Below are positions 24,201-35,090 of a stretch of 64,000 nucleotides of DNA, piece by piece. The position numbers and the translations under genes were made by a program. The notes under the pieces were generated by a model. It did not search any database, was not told the DNA's origin, and saw only the letters and a program-made list of their open reading frames with translations. Numbering within the stretch: the first letter of the stretch is position 1; each line of letters starts with the position of its first letter. Source of the stretch: Microvelia longipes (lineage: Eukaryota; Arthropoda; Insecta; Hemiptera; Veliidae); NCBI GenBank assembly GCA_018340805.1, contig JACMZG010000008.1:52194998-52258997 (forward strand). Direction: 5' to 3'.

Positions 24201-25226
24201 TCCATCAGTACAAATAAAACTTTTTAAATCGATTTTTTTTGCGATGAATAGTTTTGCGTCTGGGGATTACTAAGCTTATCAGTTTCTTTTTTTCAAAAAA
24301 AAAATGGTATAGATAAAATATCCTTAGTATAAACTTCAGCATGTGTGTATGAATAGAGCACAAAGGCTGATGTAATCTTTTAAGCTACCTTTCTTTAGGG
24401 AAAATACAAAAGAAGAGTTGCTAAAAACTTAAAATTTCGTTTCAGAAAGAGTTTAAAAACACCAAACCCGTTTCTCAAGATTGCAAGCATTACAGAAAGA
24501 TATTTTTTTAAAGAAAAATTATAAAACATTTAATAGGAAAAAGCTTTAGTAGTCTAGAAGTGCCAAAGAGAGATAAAAAAATAAAAGGATAAACCGTGTT
24601 TAAAATAACCACCTCCCCCACCATAGCATATTTAGCTTTAGTTGAAATAAATCTCTTTTAAGCCCCTAGAAAATAAATAATTCTTTATCCCTGAAATTCT
24701 TCAACCCTATATTATACCATTTTAATATTTTTTAACTTGTGTAGTTGAACAGAGCTTTTACATGTGAGAACAAAGGATTTAAATTACAAAAACATAAAAT
24801 AAATATAAATAAACAAATACCCCATTTAGGCCCTTTCTGGTCCTTCAGGGTATTCGCCCTGCGGTTACAAGAATTTTTGATGTTGCTTCGCTATCCACAG
24901 CTCTCAAAGTAATAATTCAAATTGGTTTTAAAGTTTAGTCATTTAAATTGAATTCCAATTCGTTAATATGTTAACATCATATTTTAAAGAATTCATTATT
25001 AAGGTAAAAAATAAAGTAAGAAATAGACTCTGCTAAGCGAACAAAACAATAATCTTTGGATCAGGATGAAAATCCCTATTCTTCATAAAAAAGTTGTATT
25101 TGCTAAATTTAGAGTTAAGCCCGAGTAACGTTGACTTGACCTCTGATATAGGAAGCGAAGATGGAACTTCTGTCCGACAAGATGGGACAACGCCAATAAA
25201 ATGTTATATAAGTTAGATCACAGTAT
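21263..25226. other. AT-rich DNA with scattered repeat fragments
   Basis: An R3 fragment lies at about 23590-23700 (gattttgagagcctgtaggt then actgaaagg) and an R2-like fragment at 24840-24890 (attcgccctgcggttac, minus). The open frame at 22153-22380 has no motif. No gene or RNA seen in nearly 4 kb. Confidence 0.45.
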
Positions 25227-26908
25227 AACCTCCGTTAGTTAACATAAATAACATCATTACGTGATTAACTTATCACTAATTACTGTTTACTAGATACTAA
25301 CCTCAATTAGATAATAAACCTAACATTACTTCGTCATTGACTGGATAAGTCAATGACGAAATATAAGTAGTTGATATGTCAATGGTTAGGATCTAGTACA
25401 AAGTTTTTTAGGGATACTAAATTACTTTGTACTAGATCCTAACCTCGAAATTTTTTAACATAAATAACATTCCTCGTCGATTGTCCCTAAATTATGTACA
25501 CTAACTGGATAACATAAATAAACATTACTCGTCATTGACTTATCCCTAAATTACTTGTACTAGATCCTAACTGAAGTTTGTTAACATAAATAAACATTAC
25601 TTCGTCATTGACTTATCCCTAAATTACTTTGTACTAGATCCTAACCTCGAGATTTTGTTAACATAAATAACATTACTTCGTCATTGACTTATCCCAAATT
25701 ACTTTGTACTAGATCCTAACCGAGTTGTTACATAAATAACATACTTCGTCATTGACTTATCCCTAAATTACTTTGTACTAGATCCCTAACTCGAGATTTG
25801 TTAACATAATAAAATTACATTGTGTCCTAAATTAGACTCCTACCTCGAGATTTGTTTAACATAAATAACATTCCTTCGTCATTGACTTATCCCTAAATTA
25901 CTTTGTACTACATCCTAACCTGGAGTTTGTTAACATAAAATAACATTACTTCGTCATTGACTTATCCCAAATTACTTTGTACTAGATCCTAACCTTTGTT
26001 AACATAAATAACATTCTTCTCATTGACTTATCCCCTAAATTACTTTGTACTTCCTAACCTCGAGTTTTTAACATAAATAACATTACTTGTCATTGACTTA
26101 TCCCTAAATTACTTTGTACTAGATCTAACCTGGAGATTTGTTAACATAAATACATTACTTCGTCATTGACTTATCCCCTAAATTACTTTTGTACTAGATC
26201 CTAACCTCGAGATTTTGTTAACATAAATAACATTACTCTGTCATTGACTTAATCCCTAAATTACTTTGTACTAGATCCTAACCTCGAGATTTGTTAAACA
26301 TAAATATAATTACTTTCGTCATGACTTACCCTAAATTACTTTGTACTAGATCCTAACCTGGAGTTTGTTACATAAATAACATTATCGTCATTGACTTATC
26401 CTAATTACTTTGTACTAGATCCTAACTCGAGTTTGTTAACATAAATAACATTACTTCGTCATTGACTTATCCCTAAATTATTACTTTGTACTAGATCCTA
26501 ACCTCGAGATTTTTTAACATAAATAACATTACTTGTCATTGACTTTTGTACTAGATCCTAACCTGGAGTTTGTTAACATACATACATTACTTCGTCATTG
26601 ACTTATCCCTAAATTACTTTGTACTAGATCCTAACCTCGAGATTTGTTAACATAAATAACATTACTTCGTCATTGATTATCCCTAAATTACTTTGTACTA
26701 TCCTAACCTCGAGATTTGTTAAACATAAATAACATTACTTTGTCATTGACTTATCCCTAAATTACTTTGTACTAGATCTAACCTCGAGATTTTTTAACAT
26801 AAATAACATTACTTCGTCATTGACTTATCCCTAAATTACTTTGTACTAGATCCTAACCTCGAGATTTGTTAACATAAATAACATTACTTCGTCATTGACT
26901 TATCCCTA
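25227..26908 (+). repeat. 75-bp satellite array
   Basis: About 20 forward copies of a 75-bp unit whose parts read acttcgtcattgacttatcc, ctaaattactttgtactaga, tcctaacctcgagatttgtt and aacataaataacatt. The period is seen directly between tgacttatcc at 26821 and 26896. Two sub-types alternate irregularly: cctcgagat and cctggagtt. The left edge (25227-25340) holds more diverged copies, then one inverted unit. Unit lengths vary by small indels. No ORF. Confidence 0.95.
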
Positions 26909-28065
26909 GTTTCAGTGTCATTTTTTACACATCTTCTCTATTTACTATAATAAGAAGGTTTTATATGACACTTATTTTAATTTTCAAATGCCTACGCTCA
27001 TGCAAATGCTAAAAACGAAATGCTGTTGGATATGTGCGCACAGCTTTATTTACGCGATACTTTTAAAATCAATGAACACATCGATACAGAAATCATGTGA
27101 TTAGCTTTTAAGAAAAATCAAATAAAAAAACGTTACATTTTGTATCTCTACATGCAAATCACACAAAGATTAAGTTTATTCAACTATAAAGTTAAAATAG
27201 AAATATAGAAATTTTAATACATTTCAAAAGATTATATTAAAAACTTTGATTAACACTTGAACTAATAAATAAATTATTAAAGCAATACTTTCCTATCTCA
27301 GACAAGGCATAGTTAAAAGGTAGGAAAATGTTCATAGTTATATTATTAGCTAGACATAGGCATGGAATGCGGAAGAAAAAAGGGCTATGGTTTCCTTATA
27401 ACGTGCTAGGGAAATAAAAAATGATATCGCGTGACTGGTGACTATGAGCAGGAATTCAAAGAATTGTGGATATAAATATTACAGTTCACACTGGCAAAGT
27501 TGTTTTTTTAAAAAAATGCAGTATTTCTGTTCGCTACATTTATTGCATCATGCTTTAAATCTTTAAATAAATTATGCTTCATAATAAAATAAATTTATTG
27601 CCAAGAAAATATTACATTATAGGTAAGATGGGGTTAAGTTAATAACATATCTGCTTCAGATACAATTTAATGGTTTTACTCCTTTTTAGAAAATTGTCAC
27701 TAGGAACAAGTTGTTATTTTTTTATTTAAATTCCGGAGGAAATAATTTCCTAGGTACTTAGACCTCGTATGTGGGTCCATTGTACCTGAAGTTATTATTA
27801 ATTGAGGTTTGATTGAGTTAATAATAGAAAAATGTTAGGATTTTTTTAAAGTTTTGGATTAGTATTAATAATTAAACATAAAATAATCAAAAAAATATAA
27901 TAACCATTACAATTATAAGGCATTGTTAAGGATTAATTTACTAATAAGCAAGATATGTATTTATCATTAATAAATATATCATATAAAAATCAATAATAGC
28001 ATTAGTTAATCACTAATATATAAATAATATTAAAATACAAGACAATCAATATTTAAAATGAATAG
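26909..28065. other. AT-rich DNA, nothing recognised
   Basis: No coding trace. A T-rich tract rich in TAATA runs at 27840-28060. Confidence 0.5.
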
Positions 28066-28400
28066 AATGTATAATTCGCCAAATTTTTCCTGTAACACGT
28101 CTATAGACTTGCTTCGCTCGCCCTTAGGTAGTAAATACATTCGTTTTATTCCCAGCGGTCACCCATACAGCACTGACCACGCTCAATGATGCTTTACTTT
28201 TATGATGCTAGAAAAACTAAAGTTATACTTGTTATATTAAAACGAAACTTGGTGTTATTATTTATTACGCAAAGGTATACATCTGTACTAAATTTTAACT
28301 CGATTAAATTATTTTCCAATTTTTGACTGCATACACACACATACAGACCGACAAATTTGTAAAAACCACCTAGGAGGTCTTAAAATCCCTGAAACTGATA
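28066..28400 (-). repeat. 5S-like dispersed repeat, minus copy
   Basis: Hairpin sub-repeat gacttgcttcgctcgccc at 28106-28125. The 5S-like core in reverse follows at about 28155-28195 (cagcggtcacccatacagc; actgaccacgctcaatg). Then come the tacgcaaaggtatacatctg and ttttaactcgatt blocks, and finally the arm end (cacacacatacagacc; cacctaggaggtcttaaaat). The hallmark GGTGACCGC of the 5S C box is preserved here. Confidence 0.75.
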
Positions 28401-28411
28401 ATTTAAAATTC

Positions 28412-28640
28412 CAATGGTTCTAATTTGCTGCCCTGTGGTATTTCAGAGTTTAATTTACACACAAATCCTCTAATCAATACTTCTTCTTTAATCATTGATC
28501 TGAAACGATCTAAAAACCTTCCATCTACTGCAGCACTTCTTGATTTATCAATTAAAATATCGAATGCCATTACTAAAATCAATTAAGAGGACTATTAACA
28601 CATATCAGTTTTTAAAGCCTCTTGAATACCCAACCTCCTC
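28412..28640 (-). pseudogene. LINE reverse transcriptase scrap
   Basis: On the minus strand VLLIDFS, then after one frameshift AFDILIDKS, then DGRFLDRFRSMIKEEV and EIPQGSKLEPLEF. These fit RT domains DFSKAFD and GVPQGSVLGPLLF of non-LTR elements in the right spacing. A stop follows directly, and the 5S-like repeat begins about 12 bp further on, so the rest of the RT was lost or displaced there. The FADD catalytic domain is absent. Clade not decidable. Confidence 0.75.
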
Positions 28641-28699
28641 AACATCAAATAATAACGACTCTGTGCTTTTTCTAGTTTTATAAACATATTTTTCAAAGG

Positions 28700-29924
28700 A
28701 AATACGATAAACCCTATGAATAAAATAAGGAAATCCTATTGATTATACCAAACAGAGGCTATTGTTCTGACATCGACACTCCACTGCATTATTATCACAC
28801 TCTTTTAAAACTCAATAAAATGTTTCAGCACATTTCAAAAACTCAAGCATTAAATGGATCGCTGAACATGGAAAACGCATTTCAAAGGAACATAAGGTTG
28901 GGTGCGGGTGCCACGGTGCAGAGTCTAGTGACGATGCCGCAGAGCTACCAAGATGCTGAAGGCAACTAGTTTTATCAATAAAAGTGTCGGAGTAGGAGTA
29001 ACAAAGAAGGAACCATCAAACTTGCTTAAGGTGGAATATCTGAGAATAAACTAGAATAGAGGTCTTTGTAAATAATTCTACATGAAAAATTATTTATTCA
29101 GTCATGGAGTTAACAAAATATAAGTAAAAGAAAATTTGAAATTTTTTTTCTACAAGTCAAATCTTGAAATACTATGTCGAGCCGTATAGAGAAGTTCTAA
29201 ACATAACTAGATACTTTACTTGTCATGTTTCACTGTTTTCTTATTCAATTAGTCAAAATAAACATTAGAGCCGGAGCGTGTTCTGAATGAGTAGTTTTTA
29301 CCTTTCAAACGGATCATTTGTTCAAATCAATAGTCCCTAATTTTATTCGGGAAAGGGTCCAGGTCCATAGAAATAGCGTGTTAAAGGATCGTATTTGTCT
29401 AAGGATTGGTGAGGGCTCGAGTTTTAGTAGGGTTTATTGATTCTGCGTAGCAAGGTGTGTGTAAAAGCACCCCTAAAACTCTGTTTTCAAGAGAATACAA
29501 ATAGCTTAGGCTAAATATGTATAACTCCAGTAGTGCGGGGTTAGTAGGTCCATTGAACAAACAAAACTAATGTTTTAGCCTTGGATGACGGGTGACGAAA
29601 TTCCACCTTTTCACTTACATGTGTCGCCAACAGTGCCGCCTCTTAACTCACTTCAGGCAGATACGTCAATTCCTCTTCTAGTTACTCTATATTATAGTCA
29701 CATTAACCAATATTTATGTAGGAAATTACACGAAACACTACTCTAAATCTATTTCTATATCAATATACGTCACCTTATCCACTTGAACCCATCTTCTTAC
29801 TATAGAAGAATATAGTATGTTGTTGTAGTATGTTATCATCTAAATGAACTTAAATATAACTTTCATACAAGCTGCCAATTTTACCTTTAGGCTTAAAAAT
29901 TATTGGAGGATTATTGTGTTTGTG
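28700..29924. other. AT-rich DNA with an unsupported 76-codon frame
   Basis: The open frame at 28739-28969 has a locally higher GC end (28895-28960) but no motif, no visible splice context and no matching neighbour. I do not call it a gene. The part at 29400-29680 is also a little GC-richer and unclassified. Confidence 0.4.
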
Positions 29925-30445
29925 TAATGAATTCAAAAAATCGGATACTGGGTACTTCGGAACTTTTCCTCGTCAATCAGATTCGCTACGCTCAGCCTCC
30001 CTACTTCGAACTCGCTTCATTCGTCCTCAGAATAAACAAGTCGTTAAATTTATACTGCAACACGTCTTCGGACTTGCTTTGCTCGTCCTCAGATAGTTAA
30101 TTCATCCGTTTCAATCCCAACAGTCAACCATCCAGGCACTGACCACGCTCGATACAGCTTAACTTTTATGATCCTACAAACATCATGAATGCACTAGTCG
30201 TATTAAAACAAAACTTAAAGTACTTATTTATTACATTAAGGTATACACTCGTACTAAATTTTATTTCAATTGAATTATTGTCTGATTTTCACAATTTTTT
30301 AATAAACGTACACAAGTCACCTATAAAAATTAAACTCATGCTGACAATAAGATAAAACTTGGCACATATGTTAGTCTTATACATGGCTACATGCGTGCTA
30401 CATTTTAATTCGATCATTTGAACATTTTTCCGCGTTTTATGATTA
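29925..30445 (-). repeat. 5S-like dispersed repeat, best-preserved copy
   Basis: On the minus strand the 5S-like core (30175 to 30111) reads gttaagctgtatcgagcg, tggtcagtgcctggatgg, then ttgactgttggga. Roughly 70% of about 50 positions match the internal control region of arthropod 5S rRNA (written from general knowledge). Downstream are hairpin sub-repeats (gaggacgagcaaagcaagtc; gaggacgaatgaagcgag; gctgagcgtagcg) and the end block (gttccgaagtaccc). Upstream of the core, at higher coordinates, are the tacattaaggtatacactcg block and the arm (acttggcacatatgttagt; tccgcgttttatgatt). Two overlapping 60-65 codon plus frames inside are by-products. Confidence 0.8.
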
Positions 30446-30649
30446 AATATGAAAAATTATAGTTCGAAAAACAATACTGAGTACAGTACTAGCTACAAAA
30501 TGTGATTGAGGTTATTGTATATTTATTAATGATTTTTATCAAATGTTAAAAGTGACGCCATTTTGATACGCTGTGTTAGATTAACCCTCAAAATCTAAAA
30601 AAAGTCTGTTCTTTCTGTCTTACGACTTATTTTTGGTGACAAGATTAAT

Positions 30650-30840
30650 TAAAATTTGATCAGCTGTTGGAGGTTTAAAGGTATTTTCAAGTCATATGCA
30701 CATCTATTCACTCATTTAAACATAAATACAGACCTTTTTTTAATTTTGATTTTGGGATCTGTGTGAACGTGGAAGTGCTGAAACGTGGATATTTAATGAA
30801 ACAAGTTAATTCTCTAATGCAATACTTTCCCTCCTCTTAG
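30650..30840 (+). repeat. dispersed repeat R3, fragment
   Basis: tttgattttgggatctgtg ... gtgctgaaacgtgg ... gcaatactttccctcctc. Related blocks lie at about 23640-23690 and 54285-54325. Class unknown. Confidence 0.4.
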
Positions 30841-30849
30841 GACGTAGGA

Positions 30850-33039
30850 AAACACAAATATATTTACGCTTACATACTTTATACAATTATATCAAAACGT
30901 CTTCTTTTATCTCATGCTAAAAATATGATATCTAATGTATTAATATTTTCTATTGCCTTTTTCACGGTTTATCAATATTAAAATCTAGAAATTAAAAGAG
31001 CTCTTTAGCTGCCTACGCTAATATGCTTCTATATACTAAAAGACATAAATCATTATCTTTTATCTTCACAGAGATTCTCCGCGCGAAAGTTTTAACGTGT
31101 TTAAAAATATATCAACCCATTGTCCCCATTTTTTAACATCTATCTTTATAATCATTTTAATTCATCCATGTCTCTATATGTGTCTGTATTTATCCATTTT
31201 TCGTATATGTTTTTAGACAAAAATAATTATCTTTCAAGATAAACCTGTATTTTGCCAACCAGAATTTATTTTTAATTTCTTACTAGAGTTTTTTTTAAAA
31301 ATGTAAAAATTGTCTTAAAATACACATTTATTTTATAGGTTTGTACTTATAATTAAATCCAAGCTTTATATTTAAAAATTATCACGATGCATTTTATTTG
31401 TTTCAAAATGACATTGCATGTATATTATGTTGAGTCAATAAATAATAGTGTGACGTCAGAAGTAAATTTGACCTATCAAAAGTATATTCTTCTAATAGTA
31501 TTGTTTGCACTACAGATCACATACAAAGATTTTACCAAAATCATACGCTTTAGACACTTATAGAGCCTTTTTTATGATCTTTACGAAATTGTCTGTCTGT
31601 TCAGACAATTCATTCAATTCAAATCATTGTAGCTCCTAGTACGCCTAGACTAGAAAGCTTTTTATATAAAGTTCCTTCATTAGAGTATAAATAAAAAATT
31701 AGTAATAATTCATAACATTAAAGGATATAATGCCACACTAAAGAGTTTAAAAACTCTGCGCTGTGTGGCATAAATTAACCATAAAGATTATATAGTTGTG
31801 TTATCTAGAAAATATCTAATCTATAACGTTATTAAGCGTCATAAATAACTCAGCAAAAATTACGAATATTTATAAAACACGGAACAATGTTTTGATGGTT
31901 TTTTTTAAAATAAAAAAAAGCCAGAACTTCTGAATCACAATGCCTTACTTAATGACTTTCTAGACAAACTAATTTTGATCTCCCCTTTAATAAGTCAAGT
32001 CAATCTTACGGATAATCTTTCGGACTAAGTGGCTATTGACTCGCTTCTCTCCCTTGACTATAAGGTTGATGATACATATTGAAACCCTATAATGTAAGTC
32101 AATCCTTAAATTACTAACAGTAATAAGTTATACATAAGTTTAAAAGTAAATTAAATAATCTCTATTTAGATTAGAAAATACCTTAAATACTTTGATATTC
32201 TTATTCTTATCTATACGACCTATAAGGCTTTTTCCTAATAATGCTTACAATAACTTACACAGACATTATCTTAAATACCAGGGTAAAATAAACGGCTCTA
32301 TTCAACAAAAGATGTACGCTATCTGTACTTTATTGCCTAGTAGTGTAATAACTTTTATATATATTTAAAGGCAATAAATAATACATTTACGATCAAATAG
32401 GCATGATAAACATTTTTATTTATAATACAAGGAAATAAATGTCTTGTCCTTTTATAAAAGGTTAGTAAATATTATCCATAATTCCGTGGATTCAACTTTA
32501 GTGTTTTAGTTTAGAAAAAGCAATTATAAATGCAAAATACGACTTTAAGACTTTGTATGGCTCTTTCTATTGATGATTTACAATACATTTTAATAGTACA
32601 TACTACTATATTTCATACGATATTTCATTACTATATTACATACATATAATATTTCATAGCATTAATAATTTCTTCAAATAAAAATAAGTATTTATTAATG
32701 ATTCAATTAAATTGTAACGCATGTTAAGCACAGTGTTATCTTAAGAAATTACATACATCGAACACCATCCATTTTAATTGAAACATAATTTTCATATAAT
32801 TATCTCTAGAAGTATACCTAACTATAATTTAGGGTGGATGTAACTAACGCTGTCTAGTTAGTTAAAATGTCCATAAAAGGTCTAGAATAATACTAAATTA
32901 AAGAGGTAGATGGTTTCATAAAATAAGTACAAATGCGTTTTTACTTGTCCTCATTTGTACTGTTGGTATATAGGTAAAATATTGTGTTTGCGAAAAATTC
33001 TGACATAGGGATTTCCCCCAAATTATCAGTTTTAAGTGT
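30850..33039. other. AT-rich DNA without a gene
   Basis: A small piece resembling the 5S-family arm end (aattgtctgtctgttc; gtagctcctagta) is present at about 31585-31645. Nothing else recognised. Confidence 0.45.
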
Positions 33040-33938
33040 TTTTAATACCTTATAAGAGGTTTTTACAAAGTTGTTTGTCTATATGTATGTGTGTGTATGT
33101 CAGTTATTATCGTTGTTTCTAGAATATTTTTACAAGAGAATAAAACCTTGGTGCAAAAATTCTAGGGTCAGCGGGAAAAAGCACATAAGTCAAATTTTTC
33201 AATTTTTTTTTATACGATTAAAGTATTTCTTAGACTTTACTTAACCAAACGTAAAAGTAATAAGATGAATAAGTAAAAATACATTATGACTAAATCCTTT
33301 TTTTTTATCAATATGATAAAAATAAATAATTAATAATTATAATGATGACTTATGTGCTTTTTCGCCGATCTTAGAATTATTCTTTAGGTCTAATTATGCT
33401 ATCCAGGAAATATTTTTTATAACCACACTACCCGGAAGAAATGACTTAGCAAAAATAACAAACATTTATATAAGGCGGGAATGTTTTGGCCGATTTGAGA
33501 TTTGGCACGCATGTGGTCCTATATAAGACCAAAATATGCCTATTTTTTCATTATCGACGTTTATTCAATTTTTATCGATCTACTGGTTAAAAAATATCTA
33601 ATTAAGTTGAGATTTAGTACAAAAATATCCCTTTACGTAATAAATAAGTACACTATGTTTTGTTTCAATAGGACAAGTATAGGCACTGTTTTCGTAAGAT
33701 AAAAAAATTAGTGCAATATCGAGCGAGGTCAGTGCCTGGATAGATGACCGCTTGGGATAAGCTAGTGGGTTCACTATCGGAGGGCAAACAAAACGAGTCC
33801 AAAGACGTGTTGCAGTATACGTTGGTAATTTTTATTTTCTCAGCGAGAGCAAAGCGAGTCCGAATGAGGGAGGACGAGCATGGCGAATCTAATGTGGTGT
33901 AGAAAAGTACAGATGTTCCCCATGCCTAATTTTTTTAT
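33040..33938 (+). repeat. 5S-like dispersed repeat, longest plus copy
   Basis: Shows the full module order: arm end at 33045-33110 (aagaggtttttacaaagttg; tctatatgtatgtgtgtg), arm block at 33490-33515 (tttgagatttggcacgcatg), the ttacgtaataaataagta block at 33632-33650, the 5S-like core at 33715-33765 (gagcgaggtcagtgcctgga; tagatgaccgcttggga), hairpin sub-repeats (agagcaaagcgagtccg; aggacgagcatggcg) and a terminal block ttccccatgcctaatttttt at 33915-33935. About 900 bp in all. The 66-codon frame at 33502-33702 lies inside and is not a gene. Confidence 0.75.
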
Positions 33939-34194
33939 AAAATGTGCATTATTTGTTTTTTATTTAGAAAATAAATCATTAATTTAAATATTTAATGCAT
34001 AGGCAAGAGTGGAGCTTCTAGCGTAGGCTATTATAGCAGATAACGTGATAACGGGATCACTCATATTTTATTGTAATTTTAAGTTCTAATAAGGGGGCAA
34101 CTACTAGGTAGCGTTTGCTTATACTGACCCGCATAACACAGATTTGCTCATGCATATCTAGTATTCCTTGCTCTAAACATTTAAAAATGTATAA

Positions 34195-34830
34195 ACAAAA
34201 TAGGTACGGGGTACCTTGAAACTTTTTCCCATCATTTCGGATTCGATACGCTCATCCTCCCTGCTTCGGACTCGCTTCGCTTGGCCTCAGATAGAAAATC
34301 GCATCCGGATTCATTCTAAACGGTCACCCATACAGCACTAACCACGCAAAGCTGCATAACTTTATGATCCAATAAAAAACATAGTTATTTATACTTTTTT
34401 TTATACGTTTCAATACAACATGTACTTCTTGTATTGAAACGGAACTTGAAAGAATAAAGTGTACTTACTGTACTTATTTATTACGTAAAGGTATATACAT
34501 GTAATTTTAACTCATTTAGATTGTTTTTCGATTTTCTACAATTTGTTTTAAAAACACACACACAAGTCATTTGACAAAAATTGAACTAATGAGTAAGATG
34601 AAGCACTTAGCACAAATGATAGTCTTATACATGCGTGCCAAATCTCAATCCGATCGCATTATTTTTACACTTAATTCGAAAGCGCAATTATTATGATTTT
34701 TAAAAATTATCTCTGACATTATTGGGGTTTGTGACGTCATAAAAAATATTTTTTTCGAATAGCAAACTACTGCAAACAAAATATTTTTGGTTGATACCAA
34801 ACAAGCTTGTTTGGTTGATATCAATTAAGG
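34195..34830 (-). repeat. 5S-like dispersed repeat, minus copy
   Basis: The terminal block ggtacggggtacc at 34203-34215 is followed by hairpin sub-repeat cttcggactcgcttcgcttg (about 34264-34283), the 5S-like core in reverse at about 34315-34375 (cggtcacccatacagcac), and then the arm: acacacacacaagtcatttg, cgtgccaaatctcaatccga, tgtgacgtcataa. Confidence 0.75.
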
Positions 34831-34954
34831 ATAAGAGTGGGCCTCATCTAATAATATGAAAATTAATCCTTCTAAATTATACTACATCTCTTTTAAACAG
34901 TTGTCGCGGTCTATGTCTTGCATGTAATCATCATCTTTACGAATCTATAGTAAC

Positions 34955-35000
34955 TTAATGTATATATATATATATATAATATATATTATATTATATATAA

Positions 35001-35069
<69 letters not shown>

Positions 35070-35090
35070 TATAATACTTTATATTATAAA
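34955..35090. repeat. (AT)n tract with poly(T)
   Basis: Complex AT/ATT repeats (34958-35026) run into a T homopolymer of about 30 bases (35026-35057), then TATTATATATA. Confidence 0.9.

Noticed and set aside
25227..26908. CRISPR-like array
   Set aside because: Units are contiguous with no unique spacers, in a eukaryotic context.
33715..33765. 5S rRNA gene
   Set aside because: Only about 50 bases resemble 5S and the same block recurs in dispersed repeats; ends and other helices are missing.
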